From positions 2,456,001 to 2,520,000 of the forward strand of contig NZ_CP040058.1 of NCBI RefSeq assembly GCF_005280655.1: a stretch of DNA of 64,000 bases, given 5' to 3'. Positions within the stretch are counted from its first letter, which is position 1. Every line of letters begins with the position of its first letter. Origin of the DNA: Anaerostipes rhamnosivorans (GTDB lineage Bacteria; Bacillota; Clostridia; Lachnospirales; Lachnospiraceae). The translations under genes and the position numbers were made by a program. The notes beneath the pieces are model-generated. The model was not told where the DNA came from. It saw only the letters and a program-made list of their open reading frames with translations, and searched no databases. This document shows, piece after piece, positions 42,317-49,812 of the stretch.

Positions 42317-43261
42317 ATGTATACAAGAAAAAGAATCGTCATCGCTCTGGGCGGCAACGCTCTGGGAGATACACTGCCGGAACAGATGCTGGCGGTGAAA
42401 TCCACATCCAAAGCTATCTGTGATCTGATCGAGGACGGCCATGAGGTTGTCATCGTTCACGGCAACGGACCTCAGGTAGGTATGATCAACAATGCCATGA
42501 GCGCATTGAGCCGGGAAGATGAAAACCAGCCCAACACTCCCCTCTCTGTGTGTGTAGCCATGAGCCAGGGTTATATCGGTTACGATCTACAGAACGCAAT
42601 CCGGGAAGAACTGAGAAAACGCGGATTTCTCCGCACTCCCGTAGTGACCATCATAACTCAGGTGCGGGTGGATGAAAAGGATCCTGCCTTTGGAAATCCG
42701 TCCAAACCCATCGGACGTTTTCTGACCAAAGAGGAGGCAGATTTCCAGGCAAAAGAATACGGCCACATCATGAAGGAGGACGCAGGACGCGGATACCGCC
42801 GTGTAGTCGCTTCCCCAAAGCCAAAAGAGATCGTGGAACTGGGAGCCATCAAAAACTTAGTGGACTCAGGACGGGTCGTGATCACCTGCGGCGGAGGCGG
42901 GATTCCGGTCATCTTAAAAGACGACCATCTGTCCGGTGCCAGCGCAGTCATTGACAAAGACTTTGCCAGTGCCCTGCTGGCAAAAGAACTGGATGCGGAT
43001 GTATTGATCATACTGACTGCAGTGGAAAAGGTAGCCATCAACTACGGTAAAGAAAACGAACAATGGCTCTCCGAACTGACCGTTGAGCAGGCTGAGAAGT
43101 TTATTGAAGAAGGCCACTTCGCTCCCGGCTCCATGCTGCCGAAAGTCCAGGCGGCCATAGACTTTGCAGGTTCAAAAAAAGGCCGGACCGCCATGATCAC
43201 GCTTCTGGAAAAAGCTAAAGACGGTATCATGGGAAAAACCGGAACCCGGATCCACCAATAA
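42317..43261 (+). CDS. arcC: Carbamate kinase ArcC
   Basis: 314 aa. Makes ATP from carbamoyl phosphate and ADP, releasing carbamate. Family marks: RIVIALGGNALGD, VIVHGNGPQVGMINNAM, ITCGGGGIPV, ASAVIDKDFASALLA and the C-terminal RTAMITLLEKAKDGIMGKTG. The ATG follows CAGGAGGTACCGC. It is last in the plus-strand arm, and its place after ygeW makes it the energy-conserving step of the purine route. A rho-independent terminator follows. Confidence 0.96.
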   Translation: MYTRKRIVIALGGNALGDTLPEQMLAVKSTSKAICDLIEDGHEVVIVHGNGPQVGMINNAMSALSREDENQPNTPLSVCVAMSQGYIGYDLQNAIREELRKRGFLRTPVVTIITQVRVDEKDPAFGNPSKPIGRFLTKEEADFQAKEYGHIMKEDAGRGYRRVVASPKPKEIVELGAIKNLVDSGRVVITCGGGGIPVILKDDHLSGASAVIDKDFASALLAKELDADVLIILTAVEKVAINYGKENEQWLSELTVEQAEKFIEEGHFAPGSMLPKVQAAIDFAGSKKGRTAMITLLEKAKDGIMGKTGTRIHQ

Positions 43262-43277
43262 AACAAAGTTCTATTAA

Positions 43278-43310
43278 GGAGGGTTCAGCATTGTTCTGTA
43301 CCCTCTTTTG
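43278..43310 (+). terminator. Terminator after arcC
   Basis: GAGGGTTCAG...CTGTACCCTC stem followed by TTTTG. It ends the plus-strand purine arm just before repeat copy 2. Confidence 0.75.
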
Positions 43311-43490
43311 TTATTCCATAGGAAAGTTCTTCGAACCTCCCTATGGAACAAAAAAGCCCTACGGGCATTATGCACACAAATGCGTAAGGAAACTATTTGA
43401 CTACGTCAAATCGCATTTGGCGCGCAAAGCGGAACAAGTCCCTCATAATTGAGGGAGTTAGGGAGTTGAAGCAGACTTGTCCGCTTTGTT
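43311..43490 (-). repeat. Modular intergenic repeat, copy 2 (full length, inverted)
   Basis: Full element in minus orientation, ending at the GDPD stop codon. Read on the minus strand it has the AAAGCGGACAAGT stem pair enclosing a CCCTCA/TGAGGG hairpin, then AAATGCG...CGCATTT enclosing TTTGACGTAGTCAAA, then GCCC/GGGC with T-run, then TTCCATAGG...CCTATGGAA. It matches copy 3 except for the variable hairpin. See findings. Confidence 0.9.
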
Positions 43491-45282
43491 ATTTGTGCCT
43501 CAACAGTTTTTCTGCCAGCTCATTTATAAGATAACTCTTCTCCCCTTCTTCCAGCATATAATTTGTAAAATAAACATTGTCAGTTACAATGCCGTCCACA
43601 TGAATGCGTCTCATTTTTTTCATGAATGTCTCTTTATTTACGGTCCATGCAAATACTTTTTTCCCATACAATCCTGCCCGGGCAATCAGCTGTGTATTTA
43701 CAAAGCTCTCCTCCACACTGATCATATCGGCTGCTTCCAGTCTTTCCATATCCCCATATGCTATTGAGGTAATGTAAACGGTTTTTATCTCCGGATCCAG
43801 CTTTTTGACCTTCTGAAGGATCCTGTAATCCATAGATGCTATACTGCACTGGTCTTCAAACCCATATTTACGGATTAAACTGACCGTCTTCTCCTCCAGA
43901 TGTTTCTGATGCCTGTTGCTTTTTAATTCGATCATCAGATTGATGTGCCGGTCTGCCGCCTTCACCATATCTTCCAGAGCCGGTATTCTTTCATCCCGGT
44001 AACGGGCTCCAAAGAAACTGCCCACGTCGTATGTCTGTGCCTCTTTTAACGTCACGTCCCACACATTCTTTTTAATCCCCGCCGTTCGCTTGAAATTTGT
44101 GTCATGCATGACGATCAGTTCTCCGTCTTTAGTCTGCTGGACATCGATCTCGGCAATATCCGCCCCGCTTTTGACCGCCTCGTGGATCGCTGACATCGTA
44201 TTCTCCGGCGCAAACTTCGCACCAGCCCGGTGAGCCACCACCTGGATCTTTCTGTCACTTGGAGTTTCATAGCCGTATGGCATGGTCATCTCCATATAGA
44301 ACACAGAGATAATATAAACCGCCGCACACTCTATGAGCACAAGAATTTTCCTTCCGTTAGTGCGCCTGCTTATTTTTGTGGATATCTTGTGTCCCTGTAC
44401 CCGATAATAGATCACAGAGACCGTTCCAAATAATATGACCGGTTTTAGCATGGCAGACAGAAAACTCAATGCCCGGTTCAGGTCATGGTAATGATACCAA
44501 AAGTCATAAAAAGCACTTCCCAGACTCCCGGTAAAACGGATGATGATCATCATTCCAATCAGGACCGCTGTATAAACCAGTGACGCCCCCACCCATAGAA
44601 AGAGCATGATACACAGTACAGAAACGGCACTTTTTCTTTTCTTCCCATTTACAAGTTCTGCACTCTTTTGGCATGCCCGGCGAAACGTAATCCTGTTCAG
44701 CACAAATTCATGGAGGCCAAAGATCCAGCGGCAGAACAGGAAGATCAGTACAAAAATGAGCCCTCCGTATAAAATACTCAGTACAGTGTTACCCCGGATG
44801 AATTCCAGAATAAACCCAGGGATTCTCAAAGAGCCGATGGGGCCGGACATAACGCTGATCCCGGTGACAGGCATTGCCAGGATCAAAAGAAGAACTACCC
44901 ATAGATTCCCTGGCCAAGACAGCCTGCCTGCTCTTTTGGCACTCTCTATCAGAAGGCCGTATACACTGGCCTTCTCCCCTTTCATGCCCATATGGCAGTA
45001 CAAGATAATAGCTGTGATTTCCAAAAAAGAAAAATATATGACCATAAGAAATGATAACACCAATGCTGCCAGAGAATACGGATTAACCAAAACCTGAAAC
45101 AGATTCTGGTTTGTCAGATATTCAATACCGGCTTTGCTGAGAGCAAAATCAATCCCATTTTCACTCAGCGACATCACAGTCAGGAATACCATTTTATAGA
45201 TGACTTCAAACAGCAAAAGGACCGGCCAGTCCCACGTCAACAATTTCCATAGATCAATGATAAGTCTCTTGATATTTCCCAT
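43489..45282 (-). CDS. Membrane glycerophosphodiester phosphodiesterase
   Basis: 597 aa. The N-terminal about 330 residues hold seven to eight membrane helices (GPDPase_memb domain). The C-terminal GDPD domain has VAHRAGAKFAPENTMSAI, then AEIDVQQTKDGELIVMHD (catalytic His, Glu, Asp) and MIELKSNRHQKH. The family hydrolyses glycerophosphodiesters, for example in lipid or lipoteichoic-acid turnover at the membrane. It is a single gene. Both sides carry full-length modular repeats in opposite orientation. I use the ATG after GGGGTGTTT, two codons inside the longest frame. Confidence 0.92.
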   Translation of the reverse strand: MGNIKRLIIDLWKLLTWDWPVLLLFEVIYKMVFLTVMSLSENGIDFALSKAGIEYLTNQNLFQVLVNPYSLAALVLSFLMVIYFSFLEITAIILYCHMGMKGEKASVYGLLIESAKRAGRLSWPGNLWVVLLLILAMPVTGISVMSGPIGSLRIPGFILEFIRGNTVLSILYGGLIFVLIFLFCRWIFGLHEFVLNRITFRRACQKSAELVNGKKRKSAVSVLCIMLFLWVGASLVYTAVLIGMMIIIRFTGSLGSAFYDFWYHYHDLNRALSFLSAMLKPVILFGTVSVIYYRVQGHKISTKISRRTNGRKILVLIECAAVYIISVFYMEMTMPYGYETPSDRKIQVVAHRAGAKFAPENTMSAIHEAVKSGADIAEIDVQQTKDGELIVMHDTNFKRTAGIKKNVWDVTLKEAQTYDVGSFFGARYRDERIPALEDMVKAADRHINLMIELKSNRHQKHLEEKTVSLIRKYGFEDQCSIASMDYRILQKVKKLDPEIKTVYITSIAYGDMERLEAADMISVEESFVNTQLIARAGLYGKKVFAWTVNKETFMKKMRRIHVDGIVTDNVYFTNYMLEEGEKSYLINELAEKLLRHK

Positions 45283-45358
45283 AAACACCCCGCTCTAAGT
45301 TTCGTCCGTTTAGAAATATCTTTTCCTATTTTCTGTACAATTAATCTATACCCAAAAG

Positions 45359-45528
45359 AACAAAGCGGACAAGTCCGCTTCAACTCCCTAAATCCCTCAA
45401 TCATGAGGGACTTGTTCCGCTTTGCGCGCCGATGTGCGGCTGCAAAGCAGCCTTCCTTGGCACATCGTGCGCATCATGCCCGGAGGGCTTTTTTGTTCCA
45501 TAGGGAGAACTTTCCTATGGAACAAAAA
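45359..45528 (+). repeat. Modular intergenic repeat, copy 3 (full length)
   Basis: Full element, plus orientation, between the GDPD start and the MerR gene end. It has the CAAAGCGGACAAGTCC...GGGACTTGTTCCGCTTTG stem with an inner CCCTCA/TGAGGG hairpin. The variable hairpin is GATGTGC...GCACATC enclosing GGCTGCAAAGCAGCC. GCCC/GGGC with T-run and TTCCATAGG...CCTATGGAA follow. Confidence 0.9.
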
Positions 45529-45586
45529 GGATCGAAGCACCTGCGGTTTCCGCCTCAGATACCCCAATCCTATGTTTATTTTCTTG

Positions 45587-46408
45587 TTAATTCTTTTTTT
45601 TCACCGGGTAGCATACTTCCGTCACAAGTTCCTCCGGAGTCTCTGCGTCATGCGGACTCACGTGATAAATACAGAGAGAAGCTCCGTTAAAATCGTAACC
45701 ATTCTCACAGATCCACTCCGCAACTGCTTTGTTTACCCTCGTGAGCTGCTCGTAGCTTCCTTTGTACGTGACGGACGCGATCTCCATGGCATCCACGTCC
45801 TTAAATCTTACATTCTCTGTATCCTGATAGATCCCGCTCACTGAAATCTGAATCTCAACGTCCACGTCACTTTCCTTGAAACCTTTGTCGTGAAACACTG
45901 CCAGCCCATAACATGGTACTGCCGGACGTACATCCTGTCCTGCAATCTCTTTGTTCAGAAGCTCCCACAGCATACCCTCACAGTTATATGCAGGGATCAC
46001 CTGCCGGACACTCGCCACATACCTCCTTGGCAGTGTTTTTAAAACTACATTATAATCCATAAAATTCCCATCCTTTCTCAGCCACTGTATCGTATTGTCA
46101 AGCAGCCTGATCCTCTGTTCTGTCTCCTGTGCCTGGCAGAGGAGTTCTTCCCGCTTGATTTGCAGAAACTGCTCTATCTCTTCTGCGTCCTCGTATTTCA
46201 CCAGAATCTCGCCAATGACAGATAAACCAAATCCCATGGTTTTCAGCACCTGTATCTTTTCTGCCAGCGGAAGCTGTGATTCACTGTAATACCGGTATCC
46301 AGTGGATTCATCCACCTCCTCCGGCACAAGCAGACCGATCTTATCATAATGGCGCAGCATTCGGATGCTGACTCTTGACAATTTAGAAAAATCTCCGATT
46401 CTTAACAT
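45587..46408 (-). CDS. MerR family regulator with GyrI-like effector domain
   Basis: 273 aa. The N-terminal winged HTH is MLRIGDFSKLSRVSIRMLRH then YDKIGLLVPEEVDESTGYRY. A coiled coil spans about 80-115, and the C-terminal SOUL/GyrI-like domain (residues 120-270) resembles the BmrR drug-binding part. These regulators activate promoters with a long 19-20 bp spacer when a hydrophobic ligand binds. The promoter just upstream has such a 19-bp spacer with a dyad, which suggests autoregulation. Paralogous to the MerR gene at 47.1-47.9 kb. Confidence 0.9.
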   Translation of the reverse strand: MLRIGDFSKLSRVSIRMLRHYDKIGLLVPEEVDESTGYRYYSESQLPLAEKIQVLKTMGFGLSVIGEILVKYEDAEEIEQFLQIKREELLCQAQETEQRIRLLDNTIQWLRKDGNFMDYNVVLKTLPRRYVASVRQVIPAYNCEGMLWELLNKEIAGQDVRPAVPCYGLAVFHDKGFKESDVDVEIQISVSGIYQDTENVRFKDVDAMEIASVTYKGSYEQLTRVNKAVAEWICENGYDFNGASLCIYHVSPHDAETPEELVTEVCYPVKKKN

Positions 46409-46453
46409 GTTTCCTACCTCTCACATATATGTGTTATTTCTGAGCTCATGTTT

Positions 46454-46484
46454 ACTATAGACTATATCACAGTGTCAGAGTCAA
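46454..46484 (-). promoter_or_regulatory. MerR-type promoter of the merR gene at 45.6-46.4 kb
   Basis: Minus strand -35 TTGACT (46484-46479), 19-bp spacer, -10 TATAGT (46459-46454). The spacer region contains an imperfect 23-bp dyad (46460-46482) centred on CACTGTG, the typical layout for MerR activation by DNA untwisting. Confidence 0.65.
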
Positions 46485-46514
46485 TAGACAATCGTAAAAC
46501 TTCTGTCTATTCTG

Positions 46515-46877
46515 TTATGACTTTGAAAAGATCGTTATCCCGCTTCCCTTTTTGAGCACCGGTGCCTTGGCCTTCTTGGTGCAGATACTTCCAGGCAGAC
46601 ATTCTCCGTCTCCGTTAAAAGAGATGGTCACATGTCCAAGCGCTTTCAAATTCTCTTCCGCGATCAAGCCCACCTGTGTCACCTCGTACTCTTCTCCGTC
46701 GATGTCTATCTTCCCTGCTGTCTTTAAATCACCTTTTACATCATTCTTCTCAATATAATAACAGTAGTCCTTTAAAGTCACGATGGCCTTCTGGGCAAAG
46801 GTGATCAGCATTCCTTTTTCTGCAAATATCTCCACTTCCGGTCCTACATCGTTCACTGTTGTCTCATATAATATCAT
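46515..46877 (-). CDS. PTS glucitol/sorbitol-specific IIA-like protein lacking the phosphoacceptor His
   Basis: 120 aa. The fold and motifs of GutA-type EIIA (SrlB) are clear: MLITFAQKAIVTLKDYC, then VKGDLKTAGKIDIDGEEYEV, LGHVTISFNGDGECLPGSIC. In E. coli SrlB the segment after DYC/EYC carries the phosphorylated His (about position 43). Here the matching stretch is CYYIEKNDVKG with no His at all. No glucitol EIIB or EIIC is nearby. It is therefore an orphan, probably not a phosphocarrier, and may be a regulatory or unrelated-function relative. It sits alone between the two merR genes. The start follows GGAAAGG. Confidence 0.75.
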   Translation of the reverse strand: MILYETTVNDVGPEVEIFAEKGMLITFAQKAIVTLKDYCYYIEKNDVKGDLKTAGKIDIDGEEYEVTQVGLIAEENLKALGHVTISFNGDGECLPGSICTKKAKAPVLKKGSGITIFSKS

Positions 46878-47067
46878 TGCTATTTCCTTTCCAGCTCTTA
46901 ACCAAATCTTTTTGCGAAGTTATTTTATACCTTGTGTATACAGAAATCAACTCAAATAAAACATTTTTAATCCCCCCAATCGGCAGCACTGTCATTTTAA
47001 AATATCGAAACTCATGATATTATGGAACTAAACGGGTATGATTGTAAAACACGATATGGAGAACAGT

Positions 47068-47889
47068 ATGTTTAAAATAGGTGAATTTTCCAAACTCACG
47101 CAGGTTACCATCCGGATGCTGAGACACTATGATGAGACAGGTCTTTTAAAACCTGCACAGATTGATCCGATAACCGGGTACCGGCTGTATTCCACAGAAC
47201 AGATCCCGGTGCTGAACAAAATTATTTATTTGCGGGACAGCGGTTTTCAGGTGGCAGATATTGCTGCAGCCCTCAACGCTGAGGATGACACTGCCGCCGC
47301 CAGTCTGCTGGACAAAAAATACAGAGAGATCCAGAAGCTCATTGAGACTGAGAAGAAGAAACTTAAGAAGATTGAATATGCGAAAAAAGAACTTTTAGGC
47401 AGTAAAAATGAAATGCATTATAACATTTTGTTAAAATCCATCCCAAGCTGCCAAGTGCTTTCCCTGAGAAACGTAATCCCCAATTATTACGCCGAGGGTG
47501 ATCTGTGGAAAACAATGTCTGGATTTATTGACAAACACAGGGTTCTGCTATCAGCAGAACAAACCTTTTCTATCTATCATGATACAGAATATAAAGAAGA
47601 ACATGTGGACGTGGAACTGTGTGCCCCGGTCAAAAAAAAGCTGGCAGACATGGATGGCTTTGTCTTCCGTGACACAGAGCCTGTACCCCTTATGGCATGT
47701 ACCATGGTGTACGGTCCCTTTTCAAACATCGCAGACGCCTATATATCCTTTGCCCAGTGGCTCCAGGAAAAGAGCCAATATGAGATGACCGGCCAGACCC
47801 GTCAGATCGTCCACCGGGGACCTTGGAACGAAAGCAGTCCGGAAAAGTATCTCACAGAGATCCAGATCCCTCTAAGAGAGCTTTGTTAA
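47068..47889 (+). CDS. MerR family regulator with GyrI-like effector domain (second copy)
   Basis: 273 aa, same architecture as the MerR gene at 45.6-46.4 kb. The winged HTH is MFKIGEFSKLTQVTIRMLRH then YDETGLLKPAQIDPITGYRL. A long coiled coil (about 80-115, KLIETEKKKLKKIEYAKKEL) and a C-terminal GyrI-like ligand domain ending in TEIQIPLREL follow. The two proteins are clearly paralogues. The start is the ATG six bases after GGAG. Two earlier in-frame ATGs have no good ribosome site. Directly downstream is a 19-bp-spacer promoter in front of trmO, its likely target. Confidence 0.9.
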   Translation: MFKIGEFSKLTQVTIRMLRHYDETGLLKPAQIDPITGYRLYSTEQIPVLNKIIYLRDSGFQVADIAAALNAEDDTAAASLLDKKYREIQKLIETEKKKLKKIEYAKKELLGSKNEMHYNILLKSIPSCQVLSLRNVIPNYYAEGDLWKTMSGFIDKHRVLLSAEQTFSIYHDTEYKEEHVDVELCAPVKKKLADMDGFVFRDTEPVPLMACTMVYGPFSNIADAYISFAQWLQEKSQYEMTGQTRQIVHRGPWNESSPEKYLTEIQIPLRELC

Positions 47890-47898
47890 ATCTACTCC

Positions 47899-47929
47899 TT
47901 GACTCTCACATGATGTGAGGGTCTATATT
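47899..47929 (+). promoter_or_regulatory. MerR-type promoter of trmO with near-perfect dyad
   Basis: -35 TTGACT, 19-bp spacer, -10 TATATT. A 23-bp dyad (47901-47923) spans the spacer with arms GACTCTCACAT and ATGTGAGGGTC, 10 of 11 positions matching. It starts nine bases after the merR stop codon. Confidence 0.75.
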
Positions 47930-47967
47930 TGCTTTGTAATTAAAACAAATATACGGAGGTACGTGTT

Positions 47968-48444
47968 ATGAAAACATTTAACGTCAATTCCATCGGAAAA
48001 ATCCGCAGCAGCGAAGAGGGAACCGTGATCCAGATCGATCCGCCCTATATCCCCGCTTTAAAGGCTCTGGACGGCTTTAGCCATATCAACGTGATCTGGT
48101 GGTTCAGTGAATGTGATTCCAAAGAAGCCAGATCTGTCCTTGAGACAGCCCAGCCCTATCAACATTCACCGGAGGTCATGGGGATCTTTTCTACCAGATC
48201 ACCCATCCGACCCAACCCCATCGCCCTGACCGCATCGGAAGTCCTGCATATTGATGATCAGAGTGGAACAATCCAGATCGCTTACATAGATGCCAATGAC
48301 GGTTCGCCGGTACTGGATATTAAGCCCTACACACCGAGCCTTGACCGGATCGAATCCCCACAGGTCCCAGACTGGTGCAGCCATTGGCCCAAAAGCTTGG
48401 AGGAATCCGCAGTCTTTGACTGGGAAAAAGAATTCAATTTTTAG
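47968..48444 (+). CDS. trmO: tRNA (N6-threonylcarbamoyladenosine37-N6)-methyltransferase family TrmO
   Basis: 158 aa, TsaA/TrmO family. Beta-barrel protein that methylates t6A37 of tRNA using SAM. Family marks are ALDGFSHINVIWWFSECD, GIFSTRSPIRPNPIALTASE (the catalytic SPxRPNPI block) and a C-terminal VLDIKPYTPSLD. The start follows ACGGAGGTACGT. It is preceded by a MerR-type promoter, an unusual control for a tRNA-modification gene, and may be induced together with whatever the MerR paralogue senses. A repeat copy follows its stop. Confidence 0.9.
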   Translation: MKTFNVNSIGKIRSSEEGTVIQIDPPYIPALKALDGFSHINVIWWFSECDSKEARSVLETAQPYQHSPEVMGIFSTRSPIRPNPIALTASEVLHIDDQSGTIQIAYIDANDGSPVLDIKPYTPSLDRIESPQVPDWCSHWPKSLEESAVFDWEKEFNF

Positions 48445-48449
48445 AAAAG

Positions 48450-48535
48450 AACAAAGCGGACAAGTGCACATCATGCCCGCAAGGCTTTTTAGTACCATAG
48501 AAAGGTTCGAAGAGCTTTCCTATAGAACGAAAAAA
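48450..48535 (+). repeat. Modular intergenic repeat, copy 4 (degenerate)
   Basis: Starts AACAAAGCGGACAAGT, then jumps to GCACATCATGCCC (the variable hairpin is missing). The GCCCGCAAGGCT hairpin follows with a T-run, then TACCATAGAAAGGTTCGAAG with a diverged right arm CTATAGAAC. It lies between trmO and tRNA-Leu. Confidence 0.8.
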
Positions 48536-48569
48536 CGGTTAAGTTCAGATCAATGAACTTAACCGTTTT
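48532..48569 (-). terminator. Terminator after tRNA-Leu
   Basis: 16-bp stem AAAACGGTTAAGTTCA/TGAACTTAACCGTTTT with a 6-nt loop. On the minus strand it follows the tRNA and ends in a T-run. Confidence 0.8.
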
Positions 48570-48575
48570 ATATAA

Positions 48576-48659
48576 TGCAGAAGAAGAGACTCGAACTCTC
48601 ACGGGAGTAATCCCACTGCCGCCTGAAGACAGCGCGTCTGCCAGTTCCGCCACTTCTGC
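48576..48659 (-). tRNA. tRNA-Leu(CAG)
   Basis: 84-nt minus-strand gene. The acceptor stem is GCAGAAG/CTTCTGC with discriminator A. The D-arm is TGGCGGAACTGGCAGACGCG, and the anticodon stem CTGTC/GGCAG has loop TTCAGGC (anticodon CAG). A long variable arm (class II, with GGGATTACTCCC) and T-arm GAGAGTTCGAGTCTC follow. CCA is not encoded. It reads leucine CUG codons. Confidence 0.95.
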
Positions 48660-48798
48660 ATGTCTCAAGCAAAATTAATAATACACGATTCCAAAGAAAA
48701 TATCCAGTCTTTTTTTCATTTTCTTTGTATTTTTTTACATACATGCTCAAAACAGTTGATTTTATGAGGATTCTGGCTGGAAACTGCCGGAATCAAGA

Positions 48799-49122
48799 CT
48801 ACATTCCCTGCTCCTTAAGCCATTGTTCGATCTGTCCTTTTGACTGTGCAGCCACAAGAGGCTTTCCTACCTGTCCGTCCTTAAATAGAATCATTGTGGG
48901 AATCGTCATCACCTGGAACTTTTCTGCCAGTTCCATCTGTTCATCAATGTTGATTTTTCCAATCTGTACTGCACCCCCATTTTCCTCCCCCAGCTGATCC
49001 AGAGCAGGTGAAATCCTTCTGCAGTAGCCACACCAAGGAGCCCAAAAATCAACCAATACAGGTTTTTTAGATTCCGTTACCTCGGATTGAAAATTTTCTT
49101 TTGTTATATTTAAAATACTCAT
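48799..49122 (-). CDS. trxA: Thioredoxin with WCGYC active site
   Basis: 107-residue thioredoxin fold: MSILNITKENFQSEV, then VDFWAPWCGYCRRISPALDQ, and the cis-Pro loop VMTIPTMILFKDGQ. The active site is WCGYC in place of the standard WCGPC, which should change the redox potential. Clostridial atypical thioredoxins of this type sometimes work with selenoprotein or glycine-reductase systems. The ATG follows GGAGGGCACATT. It has its own strong promoter with direct repeats over it. No thioredoxin reductase is adjacent. Confidence 0.92.
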   Translation of the reverse strand: MSILNITKENFQSEVTESKKPVLVDFWAPWCGYCRRISPALDQLGEENGGAVQIGKINIDEQMELAEKFQVMTIPTMILFKDGQVGKPLVAAQSKGQIEQWLKEQGM

Positions 49123-49180
49123 AATGTGCCCTCCAATTCTTTTGTGAACTGAAACCATATTAGTTACATTTCTTACTGTA

Positions 49181-49209
49181 ACTATATCAATTACATTTCT
49201 ATTTGTCAA
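49181..49209 (-). promoter_or_regulatory. Promoter of trxA with direct repeats
   Basis: Minus strand -35 TTGACA (49209-49204), 17-bp spacer, -10 TATAGT (49186-49181). AGAAATGTAA occurs twice on the same strand (49200-49191 and 49173-49164), 27 bp apart, one copy in the spacer and one after the -10. GTTAC...GTAAC also forms an inverted pair. Likely a regulator binding region. Confidence 0.7.
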
Positions 49210-49258
49210 GATAATGTTTTAATCAAATTTGAAAATTGCTGCCTTTATGTACAAAACT

Positions 49259-49287
49259 AAAAAGGATAGGCACCTTCTGCCTATCCC
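49259..49287 (-). terminator. Terminator after the small XRE gene
   Basis: Stem GGATAGGCA/TGCCTATCC with a short loop and a T-run on the minus strand, just after the XRE stop region. Confidence 0.75.
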
Positions 49288-49292
49288 AATCC

Positions 49293-49637
49293 TTACTCGC
49301 TCTCCAACAACTCCGCAAGTTTTCTGGAAATCTCCAGAACAATCTTTTTATCTCTCGGACCGCAATTTTCAATCACCGCGTCCAGTTCCTTCACAAAAAT
49401 ATCCTCTTTCATTTCCAGAGATTGATAACTGTCCATCAACAAATAGTCCACAGAAACACCCAACGCATTGCTGATCTCCACCAGCGTAGGAAGTGAGACC
49501 TTGGTCTTTGCCGTTTCAATATTTGAAACATGACTTACAGAAAGGTCAACCTTCTCCGCCAAATATTCCTGGGTCATATTTTGTTTTCTTCTCACTTCTT
49601 TTATCTTCCGCCCAAGAGCCTCATAATTTATCTTCAT
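49293..49637 (-). CDS. Small XRE-family regulator
   Basis: 114 aa. The HTH_3 occupies residues 5-62 (KIKEVRRKQNMTQEYLAEKV, DLSVSHVSNIETAKTKVSLP), followed by a helical tail of about 45 residues with an acidic end. The ATG follows GGGGAAAG. Such short XRE proteins are often repressors acting near their own gene. The direct repeats at the trxA promoter could be a target, but this is not shown. Confidence 0.87.
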   Translation of the reverse strand: MKINYEALGRKIKEVRRKQNMTQEYLAEKVDLSVSHVSNIETAKTKVSLPTLVEISNALGVSVDYLLMDSYQSLEMKEDIFVKELDAVIENCGPRDKKIVLEISRKLAELLESE

Positions 49638-49812
49638 ACACTTTCCCCACTTCTTTCTATAATTTATGTAACAAAATATAATCTCTGATTTACATAAATA
49701 CTTTTTATTTCTATAGTACATTTCTTTATCTATATTGTCTCCGTTATTCGTTTTTGTTAGAATAGTCTATATAAATAAAAATATTTCATATAATATAAAA
49801 AAGGTGGATTTT

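Noticed and set aside
43311..45528. Insertion sequence or composite transposon carrying the GDPD gene
   Set aside because: No transposase frame and no obvious target duplication at the outer edges. The repeats are hairpin arrays rather than IS ends. Kept as a repeat finding only.
45403..45844. Plus-strand frames across repeat copy 3 and the merR end
   Set aside because: They translate the hairpin repeat and the antisense of merR. Not coding.
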